Counted from the stretch's first letter, positions 7,829 through 21,635 are shown. The stretch is 64,000 nucleotides of DNA from Nocardioides insulae DSM 17944 (GCF_000422825.1 NZ_KE383929.1:682001-746000); one strand, 5' to 3'. Notes: generated by a model from the sequence alone, not told the origin. Translations and numbers: made by a program.

Positions 7829-9502
7829 TCACATCCGCTCCGGCGCGGACACGCCGAGGATGTCGAGGCCGTTGGCGATCACGGTGCGGGTCGCCAGCAC
7901 CAGCATCAGCCGGGACTCGTTGACCGGGCGGACCGGCTCGTCGCCCTGCGGCAGCATGCGGCACTCCTTGGTGTCGTACCACTTGTTGAACACCGACGCG
8001 GTGTCCTCCAGGTAGCGGGCCACCCGGTGCGGCTCGCGCAGCTCTGCGGCAGCGGCGATCACGCGCGGGAACTCGGCCAGGGCACGCAGCAGCTCGCCGT
8101 CGCGCGCATGGGTGAGCAGCGCGGGGTCGTACTCCTCGGCGGAGGGCACCTTCATCCCCAGGTCGGCGGCGTTGCGCATCATCGCACAGGTGCGGGCGTG
8201 GGCGTACTGGACGTAGTAGACCGGGTTCTCGTTGGAGGCCTTGGTGATCTCCGCGACGTCCAGGGTCAGGGGGCTGTCGGCGGGGTAGCGGGCGAGGGAG
8301 TAGCGCAGCGCGTCGACGCCGATCTCCTCGGTGAGCTCGTGCAGGGTGACGATGGTGCCGGCCCGCTTGGACAGCTTCATCTCGGCGCCGTCCCGCATGA
8401 TCTTGACCAACTGCCCGATGAGGACCTCGAGGGTCTGGGCGGGGTCGTCGCCGGCGCAGGCCGCCATCGCCCGCAACCGGCCGACGTAGCCGTGGTGGTC
8501 GGCACCGAGCAGGTAGATGCAGCGGTCGAAGCCGCGGGAGCGCTTGTTGAGGTAGTAGGCGGTGTCGCTGGCGAAGTAGGTCAGGGCGCCGTCGGACTTG
8601 ATCAGGACCCGGTCCTTGTCGTCGCCGAAGTCGGTGGTGCGCATCCACAGCGCGCCGTCCTGCTCGTAGACGTGGCCGAGCTCCTTGAGCCGGGCCAGGG
8701 TCTCGGGCACCTTGCCGGACTCGTGCAGGGAGACCTCGGAGAACCACACGTCGAAGTGGGTGTTGAAACCGTCGAGCTGGCCCTGCTGCTCGGCGAGCTG
8801 GAGCTCGTACCCCTTCGCCCGTACGGCGGCCAGCCGCTCGGACTCGGGCAGCTCGAAGATGCCGGGTGAGGCCTCCCCGACCTGCTTGGCGAGGTCGTCG
8901 ATGTAGCCGCCGGCGTACCCGCCCTCGGGGGTCGGCAGACCGGTCGCGGCGGCGATGATCGAGGCGGCGAAGTGGTCCATCTGCACGCCGCGGTCGTTGA
9001 TGTAGAACTCCCGGGTGACCTCGGCGCCGGCGGCGCTCAGCGCGCGGCCGATCGCGTCACCGAGTACCGCCCAGCGGGTGTGGCCCAGGTGGAGCGGACC
9101 GGTCGGGTTGGCCGAGATGAACTCGACGTTGACCCTCTGACCGGCCAGGGTCCGGGTGTGCCCGTAGGCCGACCCGGCGGCGACGATGTCGGCGGCGACC
9201 TCACCCTGCGCGCCCGCGTCGACGGTGATGTTGAGGAAGCCCGGCCCGGCCACCTCCACCTCGGTGATCCCGTCGTTGGCCTCGAGCCCGGCCCTGATCA
9301 GTTCGCCGAGGGCCCGGGGGTTGGTCCCGGCCTTCTTGGCCAGTTGCAGCGCCACGTTGGTCGCATAGTCCCCGTGCCCCTTCTGCCGGGGTCGCTCCAC
9401 GGTGACGCTGGCAGGGACGCCGTCCGGGAGGGCGAGCTCGCCCCTCTCGGAGAGGGCCGTCAGAACGTCGACGATGGTGCTGGAGAGCTGCTGCGGAGTC
9501 AC
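7829..9502 (-). CDS. argS: Arginyl-tRNA synthetase
   Basis: Class I synthetase charging tRNA-Arg. It has 557 residues, the usual length: an N-terminal Add1 domain, the HIGH-type signature in ANPTGPLHLGH (131-141), a KMSKS-equivalent KLSKRAG, and an anticodon-binding helical C-terminus. The GTG at 9502 fits a -10 hexamer six bases upstream. A tRNA-Arg gene stands just upstream on the other strand. Confidence 0.96.
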   Translation of the reverse strand: MTPQQLSSTIVDVLTALSERGELALPDGVPASVTVERPRQKGHGDYATNVALQLAKKAGTNPRALGELIRAGLEANDGITEVEVAGPGFLNITVDAGAQGEVAADIVAAGSAYGHTRTLAGQRVNVEFISANPTGPLHLGHTRWAVLGDAIGRALSAAGAEVTREFYINDRGVQMDHFAASIIAAATGLPTPEGGYAGGYIDDLAKQVGEASPGIFELPESERLAAVRAKGYELQLAEQQGQLDGFNTHFDVWFSEVSLHESGKVPETLARLKELGHVYEQDGALWMRTTDFGDDKDRVLIKSDGALTYFASDTAYYLNKRSRGFDRCIYLLGADHHGYVGRLRAMAACAGDDPAQTLEVLIGQLVKIMRDGAEMKLSKRAGTIVTLHELTEEIGVDALRYSLARYPADSPLTLDVAEITKASNENPVYYVQYAHARTCAMMRNAADLGMKVPSAEEYDPALLTHARDGELLRALAEFPRVIAAAAELREPHRVARYLEDTASVFNKWYDTKECRMLPQGDEPVRPVNESRLMLVLATRTVIANGLDILGVSAPERM

Positions 9503-9508
9503 CCCCGA

Positions 9509-9514
9509 AGCCTA
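9509..9514 (-). promoter_or_regulatory. -10 element of argS (leaderless type)
   Basis: TAGGCT on the minus strand, six bases before the argS GTG. Supports that start and a leaderless argS-lysA transcript. Confidence 0.55.
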
Positions 9515-9599
9515 GCCGTGGGCCCGGTTTCCCGGTTATTCGATAGGGGCTGTAAGGTCTCCCTCGCACCGACCGGCCGTTCGCGGCAAGCCGGGGCGG

Positions 9600-9672
9600 G
9601 CCCTCGTAGCTCAGGGGATAGAGCACTGGTTTCCGGTACCAGGTGCCGCAGGTTCGAATCCTGCCGAGGGCG
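9600..9672 (+). tRNA. tRNA-Arg (anticodon CCG)
   Basis: 73 nt folding as a full cloverleaf: acceptor stem GCCCTCG/CGAGGGC, D stem GCTC/GAGC, anticodon stem CTGGT/ACCAG with loop TTCCGGT (anticodon CCG), T arm with GGTTCGAATCC, discriminator G. The CCA end is not encoded. It reads CGG, a common arginine codon at this GC content. A short T run follows the gene. Confidence 0.97.
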
Positions 9673-9692
9673 CGTTTTTCTTCACGAACATC

Positions 9693-9737
9693 ACACGACA
9701 CCCGGGTCCACGCCTCGCGCGGACCCGGGTGTCGTGT
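9693..9737. terminator. 17-bp hairpin after tRNA-Arg
   Basis: Perfect arms 9693-9709 and 9721-9737 with an 11-nt loop. It lies between the tRNA (plus) and the convergent acyl-CoA synthetase (minus, ending 9762), so it can serve both. Confidence 0.85.
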
Positions 9738-9761
9738 TTCTGGGGCCGGATCTCTCGGATC

Positions 9762-11519
9762 TCAGCGGCCGACCAGCTCCTCACGCAGGTCACGCTTGAG
9801 GATCTTGCCGGCCGGGTTGCGCGGCAGGTCGTCGTTGCGGAACCACACGTGCTCGGGCACCTTGAAGCCGGCCAGCCGCCCGCGGACGTGGGTCCGGATC
9901 TCCTCCACCGAGACCTGCTGACCGGGCTTGAGCTGGACGACGGTGCCGACCTCCTCGCCCAGGACCTGGTGGGGCACCGGGATGACTGCGGCGTCGAAGA
10001 CCCCGGGGTGCTCGAAGAGCACCGCCTCGATCTCGGAGCAGTACACGTTCTCCCCGCCCCGGATGATCATGTCCTTGGCCCGGTCGACGATGAAGACGAA
10101 CCCCTCCTCGTCGATCCTGGCGACGTCACCGGTGCGGAGCCAGCCAGCGGTGAAGGCCTTCTCGGTGGCCTCGGGCTTGCCCCAGTAGCCGCGCACCACG
10201 TTCGGACCGGCGATCCACAGCTCGCCGACCTCGCCCTGCGGCAGCTCGTTGTCCAGGGCGTCGACCACCTTGACCTCGCACACCGCCACGGGGACGCCGA
10301 CGCTGTCGGGCTTGCGCAGGTAGTCGGTGCCACCGTTGCTCGTGGTCATGCTGGACGTCTCGGTCAGGCCGTAGCCGTTGGACGGCACCCGGCCCGGGAA
10401 CATCTCGTCGATCCGGCGGACGAGCTCAGGCGGGGCCGGCGCACCGCCGTAGCCGATGGTCTGCACGCTGGAGAGGTCGCGCTTGTCGAAGTCGGGCGAT
10501 TCGAGGACCTGCCAGACCATCGAGGGCACTCCCCCGAAGCTGGAGACCTGCTCCCGCTCGATCAGCTCGAGCGCCCGCTCGGCGTTCCACTTGTACATCA
10601 TCACCAGCTTCGACCCCATCAGCATCGTGCCCTGGAGGACCGAGTGCGAGCCGGTCGCGTGGAAGAGCGGCACGGAGATCAGGGAGGCCAGCTGCGGCGC
10701 ATCCGGGTCGACGACCGGCGCCACGGTCGGGTCGAAGCCGGGGGCGCGCATCGCGGCACGAGTGCCCGCGAAGGTCATCGAGACCACGTTGGTGGTGAAG
10801 TTGCGGTGGGTGCCCAGCGCCCCCTTCGGGCGGCCGGTCGTGCCCGAGGTGTACATGATGGTCGCGTCGTCCCCAGGCGCGATGTCGACCTCCGGCAGCG
10901 CCGGCGGGTTGGCCGGGTCGGGGTCGCCCACGACGTCCTCCCACCCGCGGGTGCCGTCGGACACCTCACCGCGCACCACGATCGTGCGCAGGCCGGACAG
11001 TCCGGGCAGGTCGTCGCGGAGCCGCTCGACGCGCTCGCCGTCGGCGACCAGCACCGTCGAGCCCGAGTCGGTGAGTCCGTAGAGCAACTCCGGCCCGGTC
11101 CACCAGGCGTTGAGCGGCACCACGATCGCACCCGCGGAGACCGCTCCGAAGAAGGCCATCGGCCACTCCGGGAAGTTGCGCATGGCGATGGCGACGCGGT
11201 CGCCCTTGCCCACGCCGTAGTCCTCGGTGAGGGCACGGGCGAAGGCCGCCGCCCGGGCGTAGAACTCGGCGTAGGTGTAGCGCTCGTCCTCGTAGACGAT
11301 GAAGGTGGCCTCCCCGTGGGTGCGGCTCAGTTCGAGCAGTGCCCGCATCGAGGGCAGGGCACCCTTCCACGCCCGAGTGGGACGGCCGTCGATCTCGACG
11401 ATCTCCATCTCGAAGGGCGCACCCGGCGCGGTGAGCGCCTGGTGGATGCTCGCGATCGGCATCGAGGACGCGCTCGGCCCCACGCTCGACCCCGCCTCCG
11501 TGGCTGCCTCGGCACTCAT
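9762..11519 (-). CDS. Long-chain fatty acid / acyl-CoA synthetase (AMP-forming)
   Basis: Activates a carboxylic acid to an acyl-CoA through an acyl-adenylate. It has 585 residues with the family motifs: P-loop YTSGTTGRPKG, YGLTETSS (A5-type), GWLRTGD and a C-terminal NPAGKILKRDLRE carrying the catalytic lysine. The ATG at 11519 has a strong GGAGG ribosome site. The substrate cannot be read from sequence; the closest family is FadD-like class I synthetases. It stands alone, with 243 bp upstream that hold no other gene. Confidence 0.9.
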   Translation of the reverse strand: MSAEAATEAGSSVGPSASSMPIASIHQALTAPGAPFEMEIVEIDGRPTRAWKGALPSMRALLELSRTHGEATFIVYEDERYTYAEFYARAAAFARALTEDYGVGKGDRVAIAMRNFPEWPMAFFGAVSAGAIVVPLNAWWTGPELLYGLTDSGSTVLVADGERVERLRDDLPGLSGLRTIVVRGEVSDGTRGWEDVVGDPDPANPPALPEVDIAPGDDATIMYTSGTTGRPKGALGTHRNFTTNVVSMTFAGTRAAMRAPGFDPTVAPVVDPDAPQLASLISVPLFHATGSHSVLQGTMLMGSKLVMMYKWNAERALELIEREQVSSFGGVPSMVWQVLESPDFDKRDLSSVQTIGYGGAPAPPELVRRIDEMFPGRVPSNGYGLTETSSMTTSNGGTDYLRKPDSVGVPVAVCEVKVVDALDNELPQGEVGELWIAGPNVVRGYWGKPEATEKAFTAGWLRTGDVARIDEEGFVFIVDRAKDMIIRGGENVYCSEIEAVLFEHPGVFDAAVIPVPHQVLGEEVGTVVQLKPGQQVSVEEIRTHVRGRLAGFKVPEHVWFRNDDLPRNPAGKILKRDLREELVGR

Positions 11520-11762
11520 CGACCCACCTCCCCGCTGGTGACCTTCGGGTGTGTTCCAGGCGTCGACGTCATGCGTCCTCCTCGTCGGTGATGGCGCGAT
11601 CCGGGTCGGCCCCGCCGCGTCGTCCGCGACCGGGCACCGGTGACCCGAATCACACTCCGGTGATCCGCCGCGACCCTAGCCCCTCACCGGGCACCGAGGT
11701 GTCCACCCTCCGCGGATCGGGCTGGCGAGTCACCGAACGAGATCCGGGCCGGGTCGGCCGGG

Positions 11763-12614
11763 TCAGCGCCGACGCCAGGCGGCGTACGCCGCAACGTCGC
11801 CGACCACCAGGCCACGGGCCCCCGCGGCATGGGCGCGCTGCCACCAGACCGGATTCGTGCTGCTCCGGATCAACACCTGCGCTCCACGGGCACGGAGCAG
11901 GCGTACCCGCGCCCGGGTGGCCTGACTGGCATGCAAGTTGACCCCGTCCGCGATCCCGGCGCCTCGGAGCGCGAGCCGCCAGCCGGGGGCGAGGTACTGG
12001 GTGTGGTTGTGCCGAGAGGCGAGCTCGATCCGCCGCAGGACAACCGGTCGGCGCGACAGGTAGCGCACCCGGTCGGCCATCCCCGCCCGCCGTACCATCG
12101 TCGTGACCACCCGGAAGTCGCGGACCCGCCACTGGAGCCCGCCCCGGGTCTTGATCTCCATCAGCAGGTTGGCCTCGTGATGGGACGCCCACTCCAAGAG
12201 CCCCCGGAGGGTGGGGATGGGGGTGCCTCGCACGCCGGTGCAGTGCTCCCGCAGCGAGCGCACGGTGCGCGCCGCGACCGGACCGCTGCAGGTGGTCGTG
12301 CGGTCGAGGGTGGCGTCGTGCATCAGCACCACCCGCCGGTCCGCGGTCAACCGCAGATCCACCTCCACCGCGCTCGCCCCGAAGTGGAGCGCGCGGGCCA
12401 GGGCCGGGATGGTGTTCTCGGTCTGCCAGCTCGCGGCGTCACCCCGATGGCCCACCAACCGGTAGTCGCCCGGCTCGGCCGCCCGCGCAGCGGGTGCCTG
12501 ACCCAGACAGAGCGCCGCGAGGAACAGCGCGGTGCCCAGGGACGCGGCCCGACGCGGCCTGACGGAGCAGCGAGGGGCTCGCCAGGGCATGGGGAAGCGA
12601 CGGCGGGGAAGCAC
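11763..12614 (-). CDS. glpQ: Secreted glycerophosphodiester phosphodiesterase
   Basis: Hydrolyses glycerophosphodiesters to glycerol-3-phosphate and an alcohol. It has 283 residues: a twin-arginine-rich N-terminus, a hydrophobic segment (about 24-37) and an AxA cleavage site near residue 45, so it is probably exported. GDPD motifs are GHRG, TENT, EVDLR and MHD. The GTG at 12614 is preceded by a -10 hexamer (TAGCAT) at six bases, which favours it over the in-frame ATG at 12590. Confidence 0.88.
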   Translation of the reverse strand: MLPRRRFPMPWRAPRCSVRPRRAASLGTALFLAALCLGQAPAARAAEPGDYRLVGHRGDAASWQTENTIPALARALHFGASAVEVDLRLTADRRVVLMHDATLDRTTTCSGPVAARTVRSLREHCTGVRGTPIPTLRGLLEWASHHEANLLMEIKTRGGLQWRVRDFRVVTTMVRRAGMADRVRYLSRRPVVLRRIELASRHNHTQYLAPGWRLALRGAGIADGVNLHASQATRARVRLLRARGAQVLIRSSTNPVWWQRAHAAGARGLVVGDVAAYAAWRRR

Positions 12615-12620
12615 CGCCCG

Positions 12621-12626
12621 ATGCTA
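12621..12626 (-). promoter_or_regulatory. -10 element of glpQ (leaderless type)
   Basis: TAGCAT on the minus strand, six bases before the GTG at 12614. Confidence 0.5.
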
Positions 12627-12711
12627 TGGGCGCCGCGACCCCGGATGGCGCAGACTCCCCGGAGCGGGTGGAAGTTGCCGACACGCGTGTGGCCGGCCGA
12701 CCCCCGCCGGG

Positions 12712-13629
12712 TCACTCCTCGCCCGGGCCGCCGACCGAGCCTTCGAGCGCCACGGCGACCAGGGCCCGGGCACCTGGTGCGAGCAGTTGTCCGGTACGCC
12801 ACACCGCGGTGAGCGGACGGCGCAGATCCAGGTCGGGCACCGCCACCTCGACCAGCGAGCGTGCCGCCAGTTCCCGGCGTACCGCCAGACCCGAGACGAT
12901 CACCGGAGCCACCCCGCCGGTGGCCGCCGAGACCAGTGCTGCGTTGGACCCCATGGTGACGGCGTTGGCGAGCGCCAGTCCCGCCCGATCGAGCGCCTCG
13001 TCGAGCGTCTCCCGGGTGCCGGAGCCCAACTCGCGGACCAGGACTCGCCCGGCCGCCACCCGCTCGGCCGTGACCTCTCCGCCGTCCGCCCAGGGGTGGT
13101 CGGGGCTGACCGCCACGACCAGCCGGTCCCAGCCGATCCTGCGGCGGCTGAACGCCGGCCGGATGCTCGGCGACTCCAGGAACCCGATGTCGACCTCCCC
13201 GCGCTCGACCAGATCGGCCACGTCGGTGGAGTTGTGCACCTCGAAGGAGATCTGGAACTCGGGTGCCACCTCCTGGAGCCTGACCAGCCAGCGCGGAGCG
13301 AGGTGCTCGGCGACGGTGAGGCTGACGGCCGCCCGGACGGTGCCAGTGCGCTCGGAGCGGAGCGCCGAGACCGACAGGCCGAAATCCTCCGCCGCGGCGA
13401 GCAACTGCTCGGACCAGCCCACCACCGCCTGTCCGGCCTCGGTCAGGCGGGTGCCCTGGCGGGAGCGCTCGAGGAGGGGCACCCCGATCTGGCGTTCCAG
13501 GGCGCTCATCCGTCTGCTCACGCTCGGCTGGGAGAGCCCCCGTCCCACGGCCGCCTTGCCGATGCTGCCGGAGGTCGCGACGTCGACGAACAGGGCCAGG
13601 TCGTCGAGGTCGGGCAACCGTTGGGTCAT
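12712..13629 (-). CDS. LysR-family regulator (YeiE-like context)
   Basis: 305 residues: an N-terminal winged helix-turn-helix (about 8-65; GSIGKAAVGRGLSQPSVSRRMSAL is the recognition region, cited in part) and a periplasmic-binding-type effector domain (about 95-300). It is divergent from the YeiH-family exporter with only 70 bp between starts, the arrangement of yeiE/yeiH in Escherichia coli, so it most likely controls that gene. The effector is unknown. The ATG at 13629 is set by a -10 hexamer six bases upstream. Confidence 0.88.
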   Translation of the reverse strand: MTQRLPDLDDLALFVDVATSGSIGKAAVGRGLSQPSVSRRMSALERQIGVPLLERSRQGTRLTEAGQAVVGWSEQLLAAAEDFGLSVSALRSERTGTVRAAVSLTVAEHLAPRWLVRLQEVAPEFQISFEVHNSTDVADLVERGEVDIGFLESPSIRPAFSRRRIGWDRLVVAVSPDHPWADGGEVTAERVAAGRVLVRELGSGTRETLDEALDRAGLALANAVTMGSNAALVSAATGGVAPVIVSGLAVRRELAARSLVEVAVPDLDLRRPLTAVWRTGQLLAPGARALVAVALEGSVGGPGEE

Positions 13630-13635
13630 ACGCCC

Positions 13636-13641
13636 AGCGTA
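13636..13641 (-). promoter_or_regulatory. -10 element of the lysR gene (leaderless type)
   Basis: TACGCT on the minus strand, six bases before the ATG. The 70-bp divergent region (13630-13699) must also hold the LysR operators and the yeiH promoter. Confidence 0.5.
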
Positions 13642-13699
13642 TGACGTGATGCCGAACTGCCGGCTACCGGCGACCCGGCAGATCCCGGACCGTTGTCCT

Positions 13700-14785
13700 A
13701 TGGCCCAGATCCAGACACCCGCAGCGCCGGTGACACCCCCCACCCGGTGGTCGAGCACCTCGCTCTCCGAGTGGCTGGCCGGGCGCGTGCCCGGGTGGCT
13801 GCCCGGACTCGGCCTGGTCGCGCTGGGCGCCCTCGCCTCGTACGCCGGCCACAAGTTCGTGCCCGCGATCGGCGTGCTCACCTGGGCGGTGTTCCTCGGC
13901 ATCGCCGTCGCCAACCTCGGACTGGTGCCGGCCGCGGCCGCTCGCTCGCTGCCCGCGATCACCAAGCGGACACTGCGGATCGGCGTGGTGCTGCTCGGCT
14001 TCTCGCTCTCGCTCTCAACGATCGCCGCCCTGGGCCTGCCCCTCATCGCGGTGATCGTGCTGACCCTGGTCGGCACCCTGGTCGGCACCCTGTGGCTGGG
14101 CTCGCGGCTCCGTCTGGGCTGGCCGCGACGCCTGCTGATCGCCACCGGATTCTCGATCTGCGGCGCCTCGGCGATCGCGGCGATGGAGGAGACCGCCCGG
14201 GCGGACGAGGACGATGTGGCGGTGTCGGTGGCGCTGGTGACCGTGTGCGGCACCGCCGCGATGGTGCTGATCCCGCTCCTCCAGGCCCCGCTGGGGCTCA
14301 CCGACACCCAACTAGGGATCTGGGCCGGGGCCAGCGTCCACGAGGTCGGTCAGGTCGTCGGAGCGGCCGGCCCGGCGGGAGCCACCGCCGTCGCGATCGC
14401 GATCGCGGTCAAGCTGACCCGGGTCCTGTGCCTGGCTCCGGTGGTGGCCACCTTCTCCGCCCTGCACCGCCGTCAGGTCGTCCGTACGGCGTCGGCGTCG
14501 GGTGACACGGACCGCCCGGCCGGCCTTCCCCCGCTGGTGCCGCTGTTCGTGATCGGGTTCCTCGTCTGCGTCGGTCTCCGGACAGTCGGGGCGGTGCCGG
14601 CCGTCCTGGACGCGCCCATCACCGTCGTGCAGCAGACCACCCTGGCCGCGGCACTGTTCGGCATGGGCACCGCGGTGCACGTGAAGACCCTCGCCGGCGC
14701 GATGGGCCGGGCCTTCGTCCTCGCCGTCGTGGCCACGCTCACCGTCGCCGCACTGTCGCTGGCCGGCATCCTGCTCATCGCCTGA
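13700..14785 (+). CDS. YeiH-family putative sulfate exporter (UPF0324)
   Basis: 361 residues with about ten hydrophobic segments. Family signatures are the conserved GFSICGASAIAA stretch near the middle and a VHEVGQVVGAA segment in the second half. The family is annotated as putative sulfate or sulfite-related transport; the substrate has not been shown here. It is divergent from its likely LysR regulator. The ATG at 13700 was chosen because the reading frame upstream runs through the regulator in antisense. Confidence 0.85.
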   Translation: MAQIQTPAAPVTPPTRWSSTSLSEWLAGRVPGWLPGLGLVALGALASYAGHKFVPAIGVLTWAVFLGIAVANLGLVPAAAARSLPAITKRTLRIGVVLLGFSLSLSTIAALGLPLIAVIVLTLVGTLVGTLWLGSRLRLGWPRRLLIATGFSICGASAIAAMEETARADEDDVAVSVALVTVCGTAAMVLIPLLQAPLGLTDTQLGIWAGASVHEVGQVVGAAGPAGATAVAIAIAVKLTRVLCLAPVVATFSALHRRQVVRTASASGDTDRPAGLPPLVPLFVIGFLVCVGLRTVGAVPAVLDAPITVVQQTTLAAALFGMGTAVHVKTLAGAMGRAFVLAVVATLTVAALSLAGILLIA

Positions 14786-14830
14786 GCGGTCGACGCGGGT
14801 CCGAGACGATCCGCCCCGGCCGACCCAGCA

Positions 14831-14867
14831 CGAACGGCCCGCCCCGAACACCGGCGCGGGCCGTTCG
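14831..14867. terminator. Hairpin between convergent yeiH and LCP genes
   Basis: 12-bp perfect arms (14831-14842 and 14856-14867) with a 13-nt loop, between the stops of the two convergent genes. Confidence 0.75.
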
Positions 14868-14878
14868 GCAGGACACCG

Positions 14879-15823
14879 TCAGCAGCGCTTGATGGTGGCG
14901 TCCTTGCGGGCGTCGTCGCCGTACCGCTTGGCGGCCGCGGTGTCGGGGAGAACGACGCTCGCCGCGCCCACCTGCCCGATACCACCCTGGACCACGCAGC
15001 CGGTGATCTTGGCGGGGTCGACGTCGGCGACGGCCTGGGCGAGGCGGTAGAGCTCCGCGGGCGGCACGTCGGTGTGCATGTGCTTCATGACGGTCAGGAC
15101 GCCCTCGGCCATGAACCCGGGCTTGTCCTGCTTCTCGGCCACCGCGGCCTGGATGCCTTCCAGCACCCGCTGCTGGTTGGCCGAGCGGCCGAAGTCGCCG
15201 TCCGGCAGGGTCTTGCGGATCCGGGAGAACGCCATCGCGTCGTACCCGTTCAGCTTGATCCTGCCCGCCTTGAAGCCGTCGTCCTTGAGGTTCTCGTCGG
15301 AGAAGGCGCGCGGGTTGGCCACGGTGATGCCGCCGATGTCGTCGATCATGTCCTCGAAGAAGGGGAAGCGGGTCACGAACACGTAGTCCGGGTGGACACC
15401 CACCAGGTCGCCGACCGTCTCCCCCAGCAGCTTCGGGCCGCCGTAGTAGAGCGCCGCGTTCACCCGGTTGGAGCCGACGCCGGGGATCGACACCCAGGAG
15501 TCGCGCGGGATGCCGATCGACGTCGCCGCGCCCGTGCGCGTGTTGAGACCGACCAACTGGAGGGCGTCGCCCCGGGTGCGCGTCATGTCCTCGCCGGGGC
15601 GGGCGTCCGACCCGACGGCGAGGATCCAGATGGTCTCCGCGCCGACGTCGACTCCGGTGGCGCTCTCGGTCTTGACCAGGGTGGCCTCGGTGGAGGCGAC
15701 CTCGCTGTCCGGCACCGCCAGGACCGTGAGGGCCAGCACGACGCCGAGCGCGACCGCACTCAGCAGCCGGCGGCCGAGGACCTTGCGCACCGGGCTCACC
15801 GGGGGTACTCGAAGGCTGCTCAC
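14879..15823 (-). CDS. LytR-CpsA-Psr (LCP) family cell-wall glycopolymer ligase
   Basis: Transfers lipid-linked glycopolymers to peptidoglycan in this family. It has 314 residues: a short cytoplasmic tail, one membrane helix (about 18-38), then an extracytoplasmic LCP domain with TRTRGDALQLV, SIGIPRDSW and NRVNAA segments and conserved arginines (RIRKTLPDGDFGRSANQQR is in the second half). The GTG start overlaps the upstream lipoprotein stop by four bases, so the two are co-translated. Confidence 0.92.
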   Translation of the reverse strand: MSSLRVPPVSPVRKVLGRRLLSAVALGVVLALTVLAVPDSEVASTEATLVKTESATGVDVGAETIWILAVGSDARPGEDMTRTRGDALQLVGLNTRTGAATSIGIPRDSWVSIPGVGSNRVNAALYYGGPKLLGETVGDLVGVHPDYVFVTRFPFFEDMIDDIGGITVANPRAFSDENLKDDGFKAGRIKLNGYDAMAFSRIRKTLPDGDFGRSANQQRVLEGIQAAVAEKQDKPGFMAEGVLTVMKHMHTDVPPAELYRLAQAVADVDPAKITGCVVQGGIGQVGAASVVLPDTAAAKRYGDDARKDATIKRC

Positions 15824-16527
15824 TGGGACTCCTCGGAGGATGTGGCCGCGCCAGGGGCGGCGCTGGTGCTGGGGCTGCTGCTGGCACTCGAACCGGGGTT
15901 GCCCGCACTAGGGCCACCGGCCTTGCCGCGCCCGGCCGGGACTGCGGTGTTGCTCACGTCGAAGGCGAAGACCCGCCAGGTGCCCTCGACCTTGGTGAGG
16001 TCGAGCCGGGCGTTGACCCGGCGGCGCTGTTCGGCCTCGCCGGTGGTGTCGAAGACCATCGCGACGTTGGCCCGCGCGGCGACCGGCTTGCCCTTCGGCG
16101 CGAACAGGTCGACCTTGACGATCCGGCGCTTGGCCGTGGCGCCGTCGATGGTGCCGGCGATCGCGGCGTTGGTGGTGAGCTGGGCCTGGCGCGATGCCTG
16201 GGCGGCCGCGCCCTTGGTGAACCCCCGGAAGGACGCCGAAGCCAACTGCGGTCGCGTGCTCGGGTAGGTGCCGAGGTACGCCGCGTCCAGCCACCCGTCG
16301 ACGACCTTGCCGACCGCCGCGCTGGCCTGCTGACGCTGAGCGCGGGGCAGCTTGCCGGTGACCACGCCGATCTTGAGATTCGTGGCGATGGGCGCGGGCG
16401 TCGTGCTCGGAGTGGGCGTCGGGCTCGCAGCCTCGCCGCCGTCGTCCTCGCCGCTGCACGCGCCGAGCCCCACGACGACGCCCAGCGCCGCGGTCGCGGC
16501 GAGGAGCCGCCTGGCCGATGACTGCAT
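15820..16527 (-). CDS. Lipoprotein of unknown function, coupled to LCP gene
   Basis: 235 residues. An export signal with a lipobox (VGLGAC, Cys24) marks a membrane-anchored lipoprotein. A Thr/Pro-rich linker, a mixed alpha/beta domain (about 50-195) and a Gly/Ser/Ala-rich tail follow. I do not recognise the domain; its length and position resemble NTF2/Mce-associated-type extracytoplasmic domains, but this is weak. A good AGGAG site precedes the ATG. Coupling (GTGA overlap) with the LCP enzyme suggests a partner in wall glycopolymer attachment. Confidence 0.75.
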   Translation of the reverse strand: MQSSARRLLAATAALGVVVGLGACSGEDDGGEAASPTPTPSTTPAPIATNLKIGVVTGKLPRAQRQQASAAVGKVVDGWLDAAYLGTYPSTRPQLASASFRGFTKGAAAQASRQAQLTTNAAIAGTIDGATAKRRIVKVDLFAPKGKPVAARANVAMVFDTTGEAEQRRRVNARLDLTKVEGTWRVFAFDVSNTAVPAGRGKAGGPSAGNPGSSASSSPSTSAAPGAATSSEESQ

Positions 16528-16769
16528 GTTCTCTCCTGCTTGTGTTCGACACCGTGTCGGTTCTTGGAAGGCTCGGGATCGGGTCCCGGCCGGCTCCGAG
16601 GGGCGGGTGGCGGCGACGAGCCACCACCAGGACCGCCCCAGAATGTGGCGCTGGCAACACCTTGACCGAATCCCGGGCCCGAGCCCTGCATTAGACGGTA
16701 GGTGGGTCTAGCCTTGACCCTCGGATACCACCCACCCATGCGCGCAATTCGGAAGAGGCGAAGCAAGCC

Positions 16770-20483
<3,714 letters not shown>

Positions 20484-20497
20484 CCTTGCATCGCCAG

Positions 20498-20536
20498 GGC
20501 CCGGTGCGGCGACCGATCCGGTCGCCGCACCGGGCC
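20498..20536 (+). terminator. Terminator of kgd
   Basis: Perfect 17-bp arms (20498-20514 and 20520-20536) with a 5-nt loop, 14 bp after the stop, followed by TT. Confidence 0.88.
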
Positions 20537-20614
20537 TTCGGCGTATGTCGTCCTCGGGTGGTCATCGGCCCCGGCGACTTCCTGGCCTCCGCGACCGGAT
20601 GGGATGATGGGCGC

Positions 20615-20791
20615 ATGTACTTCACCGACCGCGGCATCGAGGAGCTGGAGAAGCGGCGGGGTGATGAGGAGGTCACCCTGGCCTGGCTGGCCGAGCAGCT
20701 CCAGGCCTTCGTCGACGTCCACCCGGAGTTCGAGACGCCGGTGGAGCGGCTGGCGACCTGGTTGGCGCGCCTCGACGACCCGGAGGACTGA
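20615..20791 (+). CDS. Small DUF6104-family protein
   Basis: 58 residues, acidic, helical, beginning MYFTDRGIEELEKRRG and ending in a DDPED tail. It matches the short conserved actinobacterial family often found just after kgd. No function is known. The ATG at 20615 is the only reasonable start. It follows the kgd terminator, so it is transcribed separately or by read-through. Confidence 0.82.
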   Translation: MYFTDRGIEELEKRRGDEEVTLAWLAEQLQAFVDVHPEFETPVERLATWLARLDDPED

Positions 20792-20957
20792 CCCGCCCGG
20801 TCCCCTGTCGTGGGGTCCGGGCGCGACGGGCTGCCTGGCGCCTGCATCCTGATCCGCGGCGCCGAAGCCCGACGGGGTCGACCGCTACGGGTCAGGACGA
20901 GGCCAGGTTGCCGGCGTCGTCGGGTCCAGGCGGCTCAGCCTTCAGCCGAGCCCGTCC

Positions 20958-21631
<674 letters not shown>

Positions 21632-21635
<4 letters not shown>

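Noticed and set aside
12626..13699. N-terminal extension of the YeiH-type exporter
   Set aside because: The extension is antisense to the lysR gene; the membrane protein begins at the ATG at 13700.
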